Below are positions 51,706 through 60,384 of a stretch of 64,000 nt of DNA, piece after piece. Below the pieces are notes generated by a model, which was not told where the DNA came from, made no database searches, and worked only from the letters and a program-made list of their open reading frames with translations. Position 1 is the first letter of the stretch. Each line of letters begins with the position of its first letter. This DNA is from Castellaniella sp049671645 (lineage in GTDB: Bacteria; Pseudomonadota; Gammaproteobacteria; Burkholderiales; Burkholderiaceae_B), in assembly GCF_049671645.1 (NCBI RefSeq), contig NZ_JBATVG010000022.1, positions 62,001 to 126,000 of the forward strand, given 5' to 3'. The position numbers and the translations under genes are program-made.

Positions 51706-52653
51706 TCAGTCCACCATCCGGTTCAGGCGTTCCACGTCCAGCGGGCGCTGACCGTTTTCAATGCGCTGGCCCAGGTCTTCCATGGCCTGGCACAGGCGGT
51801 GGATGCGCTGGTCCTGCTGGGCCGTGTGGTTGATCAATTCGTGCAGTACCTTGACCAGGGGGTCGTCGTCCGCGCGGCCGACGCCATAGGGCGCGAAATC
51901 TTCCGGCCGGTCGGCGGTCTGGCCGTCTTCGCCCTGGCGGCCGCGCTGCAGCAGGTCCTGCAAAGGCTTGGCCGCCCAGTCCGATTGGCAGGGCAGTTCC
52001 TGCCCGGCCTGCGCGGATGACGCCGGCGCGGCCCCGGCCTGAATCGGCGTGGCGGCGGGTGTCGGCGTCTCGTCGCCGGTGGCGGCTGCTGCGGAAGTCC
52101 GGGTGTCCGAGGCGTGCGCTTCATCCGCGGCGTGATCCTGCGGCAGGATGACGCGAGCCGGGTTGCCCACTGCCGTGGCGCCGGCCGGCACGGGTTTGAT
52201 CACCACGGCGTTGGATCCGATGCGGGCATGGGCGCCCACGGTGAACCCGCCCAGGATCTGGGCGCCCGCGCCGACCACCACGCCTTCCTCCAGGGTGGGG
52301 TGGCGTTTTTCGCCTTTGTACAGGCGGGTGCCGCCCAGGGTGACCCCCTGGTAGATCGTGCAGTCGTCGCCGATTTCGGCGGTTTCGCCGATCACCACGC
52401 CAAAGCCGTGGTCGATGAAGACGCGCCGTCCGATCCGGGCCCCCGGATGGATCTCGATGCCGGTCAGCATCCGCCCCAGGTGCGAGACGAAGCGTCCCGC
52501 CCAGAACCAGTTGCGCCGCCACAGGCCATGGGCCATGCGGTGGATCAGGATGGCGTGCAGACCGGGGTAGCAGGTCAGGATCTCGATGCGGCTGCGGGCT
52601 GCCGGGTCGCGCTCGTGGATGCAGGCGATTTCTTCGCGTAGCTGTTCAAACAT
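51706..52653 (-). CDS. cysE: serine O-acetyltransferase CysE with long C-terminal extension
   Basis: 315 residues. The left-handed beta-helix acetyltransferase core (1-~170) has the GIEIHPGARIGRRVFIDHG, GVVIGETAEIGDDCTIYQGVTLGG and KRHPTLEEGVVVGAGA blocks. A typical CysE of this short class ends soon after NPARVI; here about 140 further residues follow: an Ala/Thr/Pro-rich linker, then a helical segment (LVKVLHELINHTAQQDQRIHRL..). The enzyme acetylates serine for cysteine synthesis, matching cysJIG elsewhere in the window. Followed closely upstream by trmJ on the same strand. Confidence 0.92.
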   Translation of the reverse strand: MFEQLREEIACIHERDPAARSRIEILTCYPGLHAILIHRMAHGLWRRNWFWAGRFVSHLGRMLTGIEIHPGARIGRRVFIDHGFGVVIGETAEIGDDCTIYQGVTLGGTRLYKGEKRHPTLEEGVVVGAGAQILGGFTVGAHARIGSNAVVIKPVPAGATAVGNPARVILPQDHAADEAHASDTRTSAAAATGDETPTPAATPIQAGAAPASSAQAGQELPCQSDWAAKPLQDLLQRGRQGEDGQTADRPEDFAPYGVGRADDDPLVKVLHELINHTAQQDQRIHRLCQAMEDLGQRIENGQRPLDVERLNRMVD

Positions 52654-52659
52654 GATGGT

Positions 52660-53484
52660 TCAGACGGGGTCCTGGGGGTGGGCGAGTCGGGCGGTGCGGA
52701 TCATGGCGGTGCACAGGCCGCGCATCATGTCCACTTCGTCGGCGCTCAGGCGGTTGCGCGTCCACATCTGGCGCATCCGGGGCACCAGTTTCTTGGGGTG
52801 CCGGGGGTCCAGGAATTCGACGGCGACCAGCGCTTGCTCGAAATGGTCCAGCATAGCCTGAACGCGGTCGTTGCTGGCCAGGTCCATGCCGGGGTCATGG
52901 CGGCCATGGGTATCGGGCAGGCGGGCCTGCTGCGTCAGCGGCAGCAGCGCGTAGCGCATTTCCCAGGCGGCCAACTGCAGCGCCTGGGACACATTCAGCG
53001 AACTGTATTCCGGATTGGCCGGGATGTGGCAGATCTGCTGGCACAGCAGGATGTCGTCGTTGGACAGGCCGGATCGTTCCGTGCCCAGCACGATGGCGAT
53101 CCGGGATTCCAGGCGGCCCAGCGCGGCGGCGGATTGGGCGGCGGCCTCGCGGATGTCGCAGGGCGGCGCGCCCAGGGCGCGTGCCCGCGCCGTCAGCGCG
53201 AAGGCCAGGGTGGTCGGGCCCAGCGCATCGGCCAGGCTGTCGTGGACGCAGGCCCGTTCCAGGATGTCGCCCGCGCCGCTGGCCAGCGCCTGGGCGTCGG
53301 GGTGGCGCAGCACGTCGGGATCGCCCGGCGCGACCAGATGCAGGTCGTGAAACCCCATGGTCTTGATCGCGCGCGCCGCCGAGCCGACGTTGCCCGGGTG
53401 GCTGGGGCTGACCATGATGAAGCGCACCCGGGCGAAGGGATCGGGCCTGTCGGCGAGCAAATCGGAGGAAACTGGTAGAGTCAT
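52660..53484 (-). CDS. trmJ: tRNA (cytidine/uridine-2'-O-)-methyltransferase TrmJ
   Basis: 274 residues of the SPOUT family. VSPSHPGNVGSAARAIKTMGF (motif 1), IAIVLGTERSGLSNDDI (motif 2) and ANPEYSSLNVSQALQLAAWEM (motif 3) form the knotted SAM site. The C-terminal helical extension is typical of TrmJ. It methylates position 32 of tRNAs. It ends 6 nt before the cysE start. Divergent from suhB over a short AT-rich gap with a TAAAAT element. Confidence 0.93.
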   Translation of the reverse strand: MTLPVSSDLLADRPDPFARVRFIMVSPSHPGNVGSAARAIKTMGFHDLHLVAPGDPDVLRHPDAQALASGAGDILERACVHDSLADALGPTTLAFALTARARALGAPPCDIREAAAQSAAALGRLESRIAIVLGTERSGLSNDDILLCQQICHIPANPEYSSLNVSQALQLAAWEMRYALLPLTQQARLPDTHGRHDPGMDLASNDRVQAMLDHFEQALVAVEFLDPRHPKKLVPRMRQMWTRNRLSADEVDMMRGLCTAMIRTARLAHPQDPV

Positions 53485-53523
53485 TTAAAATAGAAGCTTG
53501 TTACCCGTGATCTTTGGAAACCT

Positions 53524-54303
53524 ATGCATCCGATGCTTAACACCGCCATCAAGGCGGCGCGCCGCGCAGGCGCCATCATCAACCGCGCCAGTCTCGACCT
53601 TGAACGCCTGAATGTGGCGCGCAAAGGCCCCAAGGACTATGTGACCGAGGTCGATCGGGCTGCCGAGGAATCCATTATCGACATTTTACGCACAGCCTAT
53701 CCCGAACACGGTTTCCTGGGTGAAGAATCCGGTGCGCATGCGGGGGCGGGCGCCGCGGAATCCGAATTCCAGTGGGTGATCGACCCGCTGGACGGCACCA
53801 CCAATTTCATCCACGGTTTTCAGCACTACGCCGTGTCGATCGCCCTGATGCAGCGCGGGCAGGCCGTGCATGCCGTGATCTACGATCCCTCGCGCAATGA
53901 AATGTTCACGGCCAGCCGGGGCAGCGGCGCGTTCCTGAACGATCGCCGGGTGCGGGTGTCGTCGTGCACGCGCTATCACGACGCTCTGCTGGCTTCGCAT
54001 ATCCCTCAGTCCACCGCGCTGCCGGCGAATTCGCCGTTCGTGTCCTTGCTGGCCGATTGCGCCGCCGCCCGGCGCACGGGTTCCACCGTGCTGGACCTGG
54101 CCTGGGTGGCCAGCGGGCGGCTGGATGGCTTTTGCGGCGTGGGCCTGAAGCCCTGGGACATGGCGGCGGGCAGCCTGCTCGTGCTGGAAGCCGGCGGCCT
54201 GATGGCCGATTTCCAGGGGGAACAAGGCTGGCTGCAATCCGGCAACGTGCTGGCGGCGGCTCCGAAGATATTTACCCAGATGATGGCGCATCTGCAGGCC
54301 TGA
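53524..54303 (+). CDS. suhB: inositol-1-monophosphatase SuhB
   Basis: 259 residues. Metal-binding motifs GEESGA (about 70) and DPLDGTTNF (about 90) and the C-terminal WDMAAGSLLVLEAGG are all present. In bacteria SuhB hydrolyses inositol phosphates and also joins rRNA transcription antitermination complexes. A start three codons later is possible. The terC-type gene follows after 9 nt. Confidence 0.93.
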   Translation: MHPMLNTAIKAARRAGAIINRASLDLERLNVARKGPKDYVTEVDRAAEESIIDILRTAYPEHGFLGEESGAHAGAGAAESEFQWVIDPLDGTTNFIHGFQHYAVSIALMQRGQAVHAVIYDPSRNEMFTASRGSGAFLNDRRVRVSSCTRYHDALLASHIPQSTALPANSPFVSLLADCAAARRTGSTVLDLAWVASGRLDGFCGVGLKPWDMAAGSLLVLEAGGLMADFQGEQGWLQSGNVLAAAPKIFTQMMAHLQA

Positions 54304-54312
54304 TAAGGAAAT

Positions 54313-55896
54313 ATGATGGAATGGTTGCTGGATCCGGCAGCCTGGGTGGGCTTGTTCACCCTGATCATCCTGGAAATCGTTCTAGGGATCGATAATCTGG
54401 TTTTCATCGCCATCCTGGTCGACAAGCTCCCCCCCAAGGAGCGCGACCGGGCCCGGGTGCTGGGCTTGAGCCTGGCCCTGATCATGCGGTTGCTGCTGCT
54501 GACCCTGATGTCCCATCTGGTCAAATTGACCACCCCCCTGTTCCATGTGGGGGCCATGGGGTTTTCCGGGCGCGACCTGATCCTGATCGTGGGCGGATTC
54601 TTCCTGCTGTTCAAAGGCACCTTTGAACTGCATGATCGCATCGAAGGCCGCACCCAGCACGCGACCGGGTCGCGCATCCATGCAGGCTTCGCGGTCATCG
54701 TCACCCAGATCGTGATTCTGGATGCGGTTTTCTCCATCGATTCCGTCATTACCGCCGTCGGCATGGTGGATCATCTGGTCATCATGATGGCGGCCGTGAT
54801 CATCGCCATGGCCATCATGCTGGTGGCCTCCAAGCCCTTGACCGCCTTCGTCAACGCGCACCAGACCGTGGTGATCCTGTGCCTGGGGTTCCTGTTGACC
54901 ATCGGGTTTTCGCTGGTGGCCGATGGTTTCAAATTCGCGGTGCCCAAGGGCTACCTGTATGCGGCCATCGTCTTCTCGGTGCTGATCGAAACCCTGAATC
55001 AGTGGGCCAAGCGCAATGTGCGCCGGGCTGAAATGCGCCGGCCGCTGCGCGAGCGCACGGCTGAAACCGTATTGCTGATGCTGGGCCGCAAGCCCCTGAT
55101 CGGGCCGGAGCCCGAATCCGATCAGCAAGACGCCCAACCGGTGCAGGCCTTCGTCGACGAGGAACGCAATATGGTCAGCGGCGTGCTCACGCTCAGCGAC
55201 CGCAATGTCCACTCGGTCATGACGCCGCGCACGGACGTGTCGTGGATCAATCTGGAATCGCCGGTAGAGGAACTGCGCGAGCAATTGATTCGGGAACCGC
55301 ACAGCTTCTTCCCGGTGTGCCGCGGCACCCTGGACGAAGTCGTGGGCGTCGGGCGGGCCAAGGAACTGCTGCTCGACCTGCTGGAGCACGGCGGCATCCG
55401 CGAAACCCGCCTGCGCGAACCGATCATCGTGCATGAAACCATCCAGATCCTGTCGCTGATGGAAACGCTCAAGCGTTCGCATGGTCTGCTGGTGCTGGTG
55501 GCCGATGAATTCGGGTCCATCGTCGGGGTGGTCACGCCGATCGATATCTTCGAGGCCATCGCCGGGGAATTCCCGGACGAGGACGAGGCCCCCGACATCA
55601 TCGACCAGGGGGGCGGCCGCTGGCGTGTCGATGGCGCGGCCGACCTGCATCACCTGGAACAGATCCTGCGCACCGACGGGCTGGTGGACGACGACGAGGA
55701 ATACTCCACGATCGCCGGCTATCTGCTCAGCCGCTTCGGGCGCCTGCCCGACGTGGGCGACCAGTGCGAACTGGTGCACGACTACGATGCTTTCCGTTTC
55801 ACGGTCGCCGCCCTGGAGGGCCGCCGGATCGCCGCCGTGCAGATCGAACGCCTGGCCCCGCTGGACTCCGATCCGGATGTGGAGATGCTGGGCTAG
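54313..55896 (+). CDS. TerC-family membrane protein with CBS and CorC domains
   Basis: 527 residues. The TerC domain (1-~230) has seven transmembrane helices with acidic motifs LEIVLGIDNLVFIAI and DAVFSIDSVITAVG. Then a CBS pair (MTPRTDVSWINLESP.. to about 420) and a C-terminal CorC_HlyC transporter-associated domain (RWRVDGAADLHHLEQIL..). TerC proteins are linked to metal (often manganese) export and metalation of secreted proteins. Directly follows suhB. Exact substrate unknown. Confidence 0.9.
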   Translation: MMEWLLDPAAWVGLFTLIILEIVLGIDNLVFIAILVDKLPPKERDRARVLGLSLALIMRLLLLTLMSHLVKLTTPLFHVGAMGFSGRDLILIVGGFFLLFKGTFELHDRIEGRTQHATGSRIHAGFAVIVTQIVILDAVFSIDSVITAVGMVDHLVIMMAAVIIAMAIMLVASKPLTAFVNAHQTVVILCLGFLLTIGFSLVADGFKFAVPKGYLYAAIVFSVLIETLNQWAKRNVRRAEMRRPLRERTAETVLLMLGRKPLIGPEPESDQQDAQPVQAFVDEERNMVSGVLTLSDRNVHSVMTPRTDVSWINLESPVEELREQLIREPHSFFPVCRGTLDEVVGVGRAKELLLDLLEHGGIRETRLREPIIVHETIQILSLMETLKRSHGLLVLVADEFGSIVGVVTPIDIFEAIAGEFPDEDEAPDIIDQGGGRWRVDGAADLHHLEQILRTDGLVDDDEEYSTIAGYLLSRFGRLPDVGDQCELVHDYDAFRFTVAALEGRRIAAVQIERLAPLDSDPDVEMLG

Positions 55897-55951
55897 GACG
55901 GCGGGCGCATAGACAACTGATGCGCAAAAAGCCGGATCCGACCGGGGGGGG

Positions 55952-56740
55952 TCAGGCCTCGGGCCCGGTGTCCGGCCAGGGGTGCAATTGCACCCCGCGC
56001 GCCGCTGAAATCGAGATCCAGCCGCCCCGGGGCTCTCCGGCGTGGTCGAATTCCCAGTCGGGCAGCACGTACCGCCATGCGGGGCGGCCGTCCAGGTTCA
56101 GCGCATGCGCCGCAGGGCGGTGCGTGTGTCCATGGATCAGCACGTCGCAGTCCGCGGATCGCAGCGCCTGCAGGATGGCATCGGCATTCACATCCATGAT
56201 TCGCATGGATTTCCCGCGTCGCGCCTGCCGGCTGCGTTTGCGCGCCCAGTTCGCGACGGCGCGGCGCAGGGCCAGGGGCAAGGTCAGGAAGACGGACTGC
56301 ACCCAGGGGGTGTGAACCACGCGCCGGAAGCGCTGGTAGGCTGCGTCGTCGGTGCAATATTCGTCGCCGTGGGCCAGCAGGATGGGGCCGGCGTCGGTGC
56401 CCAGCAGCACGGGGGCGGCGATCAGCCGGGCGCCCAGCGCCCGGGCCAGGGCCTCGCCCATCAGAAAATCCCGATTGCCGCGGATGAGCCAGACGGGGAT
56501 GGTCTGGGCGGTGTGGCGCAGTTCGCGCATGGCATCGGCCAGCCAGGCGGGCGGATCGCGCAGCGCGTGGTCGTCCCCGATCCAGGCATCGAAGATATCG
56601 CCGCACAGGATCAGGGCGTGCGCCTGGCTGCGGGCCAATGCCAGGAAATCGTAGAAGGCGCGCGCCGTCCGCGGGACGGCCGCGCCCAGATGGATGTCCG
56701 AGGCGATCCACAGATCGCCCGGGAGCGCGGCCTTATTCAA
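55952..56740 (-). CDS. lpxH: UDP-2,3-diacylglucosamine diphosphatase LpxH
   Basis: 262 residues, calcineurin-like phosphoesterase. Metal motifs: SDIHLG, LCGDIFDAWIGDD, IRGNRDFL, LAHGDEYCTDD and HGHTHRPAAH. It makes lipid X in lipid A synthesis at the inner membrane. It overlaps the ppiB stop by 8 nt, so is co-translated with it. Confidence 0.93.
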   Translation of the reverse strand: MNKAALPGDLWIASDIHLGAAVPRTARAFYDFLALARSQAHALILCGDIFDAWIGDDHALRDPPAWLADAMRELRHTAQTIPVWLIRGNRDFLMGEALARALGARLIAAPVLLGTDAGPILLAHGDEYCTDDAAYQRFRRVVHTPWVQSVFLTLPLALRRAVANWARKRSRQARRGKSMRIMDVNADAILQALRSADCDVLIHGHTHRPAAHALNLDGRPAWRYVLPDWEFDHAGEPRGGWISISAARGVQLHPWPDTGPEA

Positions 56741-57374
56741 CCAGCGTGGCGCTTTCGATGATCACGTCCTCGACGGGGACGTCTTGGTGAAAGCCCTTGT
56801 TGCCGGTCTTGACCTTCTTGATCTCGTCGACGACTTCGGTGCCCTCGATGACGCGGCCGAAGACGGCGTAGCCCCAGCCGTTGGACGTGGGCGCGGTGAA
56901 GTTCAGGAAATCGTTGTCCGCTACGTTGATGAAGAACTGCGCGGTGGCCGAATGCGGGTCGGCCGTGCGGGCCATGGCCAGCGTGTAGCGTTCATTCTTC
57001 AGGCCGTTGTTGGCTTCGTTTTCGACCGGCGCGTGGGTCTGTTTCTGTTTCATGCCGGGCTCGAAGCCGCCGCCCTGGATCATGAAGTTATTGATCACGC
57101 GGTGGAAGATCGTGCCGTTGTAGAAGCCTTCCTGGACGTAGCTCAGGAAGTTTTCGACCGTCTTGGGCGCTTTGTCAGCATCCAGTTCGATCAGCATGTC
57201 GCCCATGTTCGTGTGTAGCTTGACGTGCGGGTGTGTGCTCATGGATTTACCTTGGGTGGATTGGAGGGGGCTGGTTTGAGCGCCGGCCAGGCCGGGGGCC
57301 AGGACCAGGGCGCAGCCCAGACTCAGGACGCGCATTCCGGTCAGGATGCGCGGAAAGGAAAAGGGATGGGGCAT
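56733..57374 (-). CDS. ppiB: cyclophilin peptidyl-prolyl isomerase with signal peptide
   Basis: 213 residues. The cyclophilin core follows MSTHPHVKLHTNMGDM, with FHRVINNFMIQGGGF, FFINVADNDFLNF and AVFGRVIEGTEVVD (catalytic Arg in FHRV). In front are about 48 residues that include a signal peptide (RVLSLGCALVLAPGLAGAQ). A second good start is at the internal Met of MSTHPHV (57241), which has AAGG upstream and would give a cytoplasmic form. Normal order with lpxH and cysS for Burkholderiales. Confidence 0.9.
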   Translation of the reverse strand: MPHPFSFPRILTGMRVLSLGCALVLAPGLAGAQTSPLQSTQGKSMSTHPHVKLHTNMGDMLIELDADKAPKTVENFLSYVQEGFYNGTIFHRVINNFMIQGGGFEPGMKQKQTHAPVENEANNGLKNERYTLAMARTADPHSATAQFFINVADNDFLNFTAPTSNGWGYAVFGRVIEGTEVVDEIKKVKTGNKGFHQDVPVEDVIIESATLVE

Positions 57375-57399
57375 GACAGGATACGTGAAAATGAAGAAA

Positions 57400-58128
57400 T
57401 CAGCGGACGGCCGGGGTCTGGGGGGCGGCGGGCGATGCGCCGCCGCGATCGACCGGAGCCGGGGCGGTGGAGGGGGCGGCGGTTGCCGGCGCGGGCTGCG
57501 CGGCGCGCGCCCGGGCAAAGGATTCCTGGGCCAGCGCCATCTGCACGTGCCCCAGGTTTTCCAGGGCGGGCGCGAAGGCGGGGTCGGATGTCAGGGCCAT
57601 GTTCAGGGCGTCGCGAGCCATCAGCAGCTTGCCCCGGCTGGCGTATTCGACGGCCAGGGCGTTCCAGGGCTCGGGCAGTTCCGGGTAGTTTTCCGTCATG
57701 GACTGCCACAGGGCCGTGGCCTGGTCGTGGCGGCCCAGGGCGGCCAGGGCGCGCGCCTTTTGGTATTCGAGCTGGACGTCCGTTCCGACGGGGTCGGTCG
57801 CGGCGCGGGCGGATGCCTGTTTCTGGATCACATCCAGGGCGTCCTGGGCGTGGCCGTCGCTGATCATCGCGGCGATGTGGTCCGTGACCTGGGAAGGTGT
57901 CAGGGGAATACCCGTATTGACTGAAGGGGTAATTTTTTTCAGCACGTTCGCAAAGGCCTGCCAGCCGCCGTCGGGCGTTTCCGCCTGGGTGAATTCGCCG
58001 GTGGCCGGGTCGAACGTCAGGCCTTGGATCGTCGTCGCGGACGCGTTAGTATCATGGGATGCGGCCTGTGCCGGCCCCGCAATCAGGCCGACGCAGGCAG
58101 TCAGGATAGTCAGAAAAACACGGGTCAC
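57400..58128 (-). CDS. secreted tetratricopeptide-repeat protein
   Basis: 242 residues. Signal peptide to about residue 22 (AQAA). A middle region (55-95) with SQVTDHIAAMISDGHAQDAL, then two to three TPR units (YQKARALAALGRHDQATALWQ; AVEYASRGKLLMARDALNMAL; PAFAPALENLGHVQMALAQ), ending in an Ala/Pro-rich tail. Probably periplasmic scaffold; partner unknown. The next gene on this strand is the cyclophilin gene. Confidence 0.8.
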   Translation of the reverse strand: MTRVFLTILTACVGLIAGPAQAASHDTNASATTIQGLTFDPATGEFTQAETPDGGWQAFANVLKKITPSVNTGIPLTPSQVTDHIAAMISDGHAQDALDVIQKQASARAATDPVGTDVQLEYQKARALAALGRHDQATALWQSMTENYPELPEPWNALAVEYASRGKLLMARDALNMALTSDPAFAPALENLGHVQMALAQESFARARAAQPAPATAAPSTAPAPVDRGGASPAAPQTPAVR

Positions 58129-58258
58129 GACACGTAGCGCCTAATGAGGGGTTTCGGAGATGGAGCCGGGGGACGTTATACTTGGCAGTTCATTTTACAT
58201 CCCATCACGCCGCCGGCAGGCCTGGCGCGTGGGGGGTGCTTGACCTTATCCATCCGAC

Positions 58259-59701
58259 ATGCTGCACATTTATAACACCCTTTCGCGCCAGAAAACCCCG
58301 TTGCAGACAGCGGAACCCGGGGTGGTGCGGATGTACGTCTGCGGGATGACGGTCTACGATTTCTGCCACCTGGGCCATGCCCGCATGCTGGTCAGCTTCG
58401 ACGTGGTCCAGCGTTGGCTGCGGGCCTCCGGATATCGGGTGCGCTACGTGCGCAACATCACCGATATCGACGACAAGATCATCCGCCGCGCCGTCGAACG
58501 CGGGGTGCCGATCCGCACCCTGACGGAATTCTTCATCGCGGCCATGCGCGCCGACGAACGCGCCCTGGGCGTGCAGGCGCCCGACGACGAACCACGCGCC
58601 ACCGAACACGTGGCCGGCATGCTCGACATCATCGGCGTGTTGCAATCCAAAGGCCTGGCCTATCAGGGCGCCGATGGAGACGTCAATTTTTCCGTGCGTA
58701 AATTTCCCGGCTACGGCAAATTGTCCGGCAAATCGCTGGACGACCTGCGGGCGGGCGAACGGGTCGCCGTGTCCGCCGGCAAACAGGACCCCCTGGATTT
58801 CGTGCTGTGGAAATCGGCCAAGCCCGACGAACCCGCCGATACCCGCTGGGATTCTCCCTATGGGCCGGGCCGCCCGGGCTGGCACATCGAATGCTCCGCC
58901 ATGAGCCGCGGCCTGCTGGGCATGCCGCTGGATATCCACGGCGGCGGGCCGGACCTGAAATTCCCTCACCACGAAAACGAAATCGCCCAAAGCGAAGGCG
59001 CTTTCGGCGGCACGCTGGCCACCGCCTGGATGCATTGCGGTCCCATGATGGTGGATGCCGAGAAAATGTCCAAGTCCCTGGGCAATTTCCGCCGCATCCG
59101 GGATACGGTGGCCGATGCGCCGGCTGACGACGTCGCCGACTACACGGCCAATCCGCGCGAATCCGAAATGCTGCGGTTTTTCCTGATCCGCAGTCATTAC
59201 CGCAGCGTGCAGAACTACACGCCCGACAATCTGCAGGATGCCCAGCATGCGCTCGATCGCTTGTACCAGGCGCTGAGCAACGTCGCGCCCGCCCTCGTGG
59301 ACATCGATTGGCAGTCGCCGCAGGCCCAGGCTTTCCGCGACGCCATGGATGACGATTTCAATACGGCGGGCGCGGTGGCCGTCCTGTTCGATCTGGCCAA
59401 CCAGGCCAATCGCGATGCCGACGCCCGGGCCAGCGGCCTGTTGCGCGCGCTGGGCGGCGTGCTGGGCCTGCTGCAGACCGATCCGCGGATCTACCTGCAG
59501 TCGCCGACGCGGTTCCTGTCCGGGGGGGCTGGCGCGGCGTCGCTGTCCGAGCAAGCCATCGACGGCCTGATCGCCGAACGCGCCGCGGCCAAGGCATCCC
59601 GGGATTTTGCGCGGGCCGATCGAATTCGCGCCGAATTGCGCGACCAGGGGGTGGAGCTGGCCGATGTGGCCGGCGGCGCCACGCAATGGCGGCGGGTGTA
59701 G
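58259..59701 (+). CDS. cysS: cysteinyl-tRNA synthetase
   Basis: 480 residues. N-terminal GVVRMYVCGMTVYDFCHLGHARM has the zinc Cys and HIGH-type motif (HLGH); WHIECSAMS and the second zinc segment follow; KMSKSLGNF is the KMSKS loop. It charges tRNA-Cys. The stop is 2 nt before the start of the glycosylase gene. Confidence 0.96.
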   Translation: MLHIYNTLSRQKTPLQTAEPGVVRMYVCGMTVYDFCHLGHARMLVSFDVVQRWLRASGYRVRYVRNITDIDDKIIRRAVERGVPIRTLTEFFIAAMRADERALGVQAPDDEPRATEHVAGMLDIIGVLQSKGLAYQGADGDVNFSVRKFPGYGKLSGKSLDDLRAGERVAVSAGKQDPLDFVLWKSAKPDEPADTRWDSPYGPGRPGWHIECSAMSRGLLGMPLDIHGGGPDLKFPHHENEIAQSEGAFGGTLATAWMHCGPMMVDAEKMSKSLGNFRRIRDTVADAPADDVADYTANPRESEMLRFFLIRSHYRSVQNYTPDNLQDAQHALDRLYQALSNVAPALVDIDWQSPQAQAFRDAMDDDFNTAGAVAVLFDLANQANRDADARASGLLRALGGVLGLLQTDPRIYLQSPTRFLSGGAGAASLSEQAIDGLIAERAAAKASRDFARADRIRAELRDQGVELADVAGGATQWRRV

Positions 59702-59703
59702 GC

Positions 59704-60357
59704 ATGGACATGTGCTATCCCGAACCTGCCGTGCAGCGCCCCGTCTATTGGACCCAGGCCTGCGAAGACCTGATGCAGCGCGACCGCATCCTGCGCAAAC
59801 TGATCCCGGTCTATGGGCAGGAATGCGTTCAGGCGCAGCATGACCCCTACCAGACCCTGATCCGCATCATCGTGGGCCAGCAGATTTCCCTGGCGCTGGG
59901 GCGCAAGTTATGGCGGCAATTGGTGCAGGCCTGCGGCCAGGACCTGCAGCCGGATTGCGTCCTGCGGCATTCCGAGTCCGACTTGCGGGCCATGGGCCTG
60001 TCGTTGCGCAAGGCCCAGTACGTGCGCGATGCCGCCCGGTACTTCCAGCAGGGCGCGCATCGGGATCCGGACTGGTGGCAGGCGCAGGACGATGCCGCCA
60101 TCATCGCCCGACTGTGCGAGATCCGCGGGGTGGGGCGCTGGTCGGCGGAAATGTTCCTGATTTTTTTTCTGCGGCGCCCCGACGTGCTGCCGCTGGACGA
60201 CACGGCCTTGCTGAAGGCCATTTCCCATCATTATTTCAGCGGCGAACCTGTGTCGCGCTTCGAGGCCCGCGAAGTCGCGCAGGCCTGGGCGCCCTGGAGC
60301 ACGGTCGCCAGCTGGTACTTGTGGCGCAGCATGGATGCCGCTGCCGTCGAATATTGA
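59704..60357 (+). CDS. AlkA-like DNA-3-methyladenine glycosylase (HhH-GPD)
   Basis: 217 residues. HhH motif LCEIRGVGRWSAEMFLIF followed by the catalytic Asp in LPLDDTALLKAI, with the family FAHLVRIIVGQQIS-type segment (TLIRIIVGQQISLALG). It removes alkylated bases. The start two codons after the cysS stop is used. No [4Fe-4S] Cys motif, as usual for AlkA. Confidence 0.88.
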   Translation: MDMCYPEPAVQRPVYWTQACEDLMQRDRILRKLIPVYGQECVQAQHDPYQTLIRIIVGQQISLALGRKLWRQLVQACGQDLQPDCVLRHSESDLRAMGLSLRKAQYVRDAARYFQQGAHRDPDWWQAQDDAAIIARLCEIRGVGRWSAEMFLIFFLRRPDVLPLDDTALLKAISHHYFSGEPVSRFEAREVAQAWAPWSTVASWYLWRSMDAAAVEY

Positions 60358-60384
60358 TTTTTCCATTCAGGAAACCCTGTTCTC

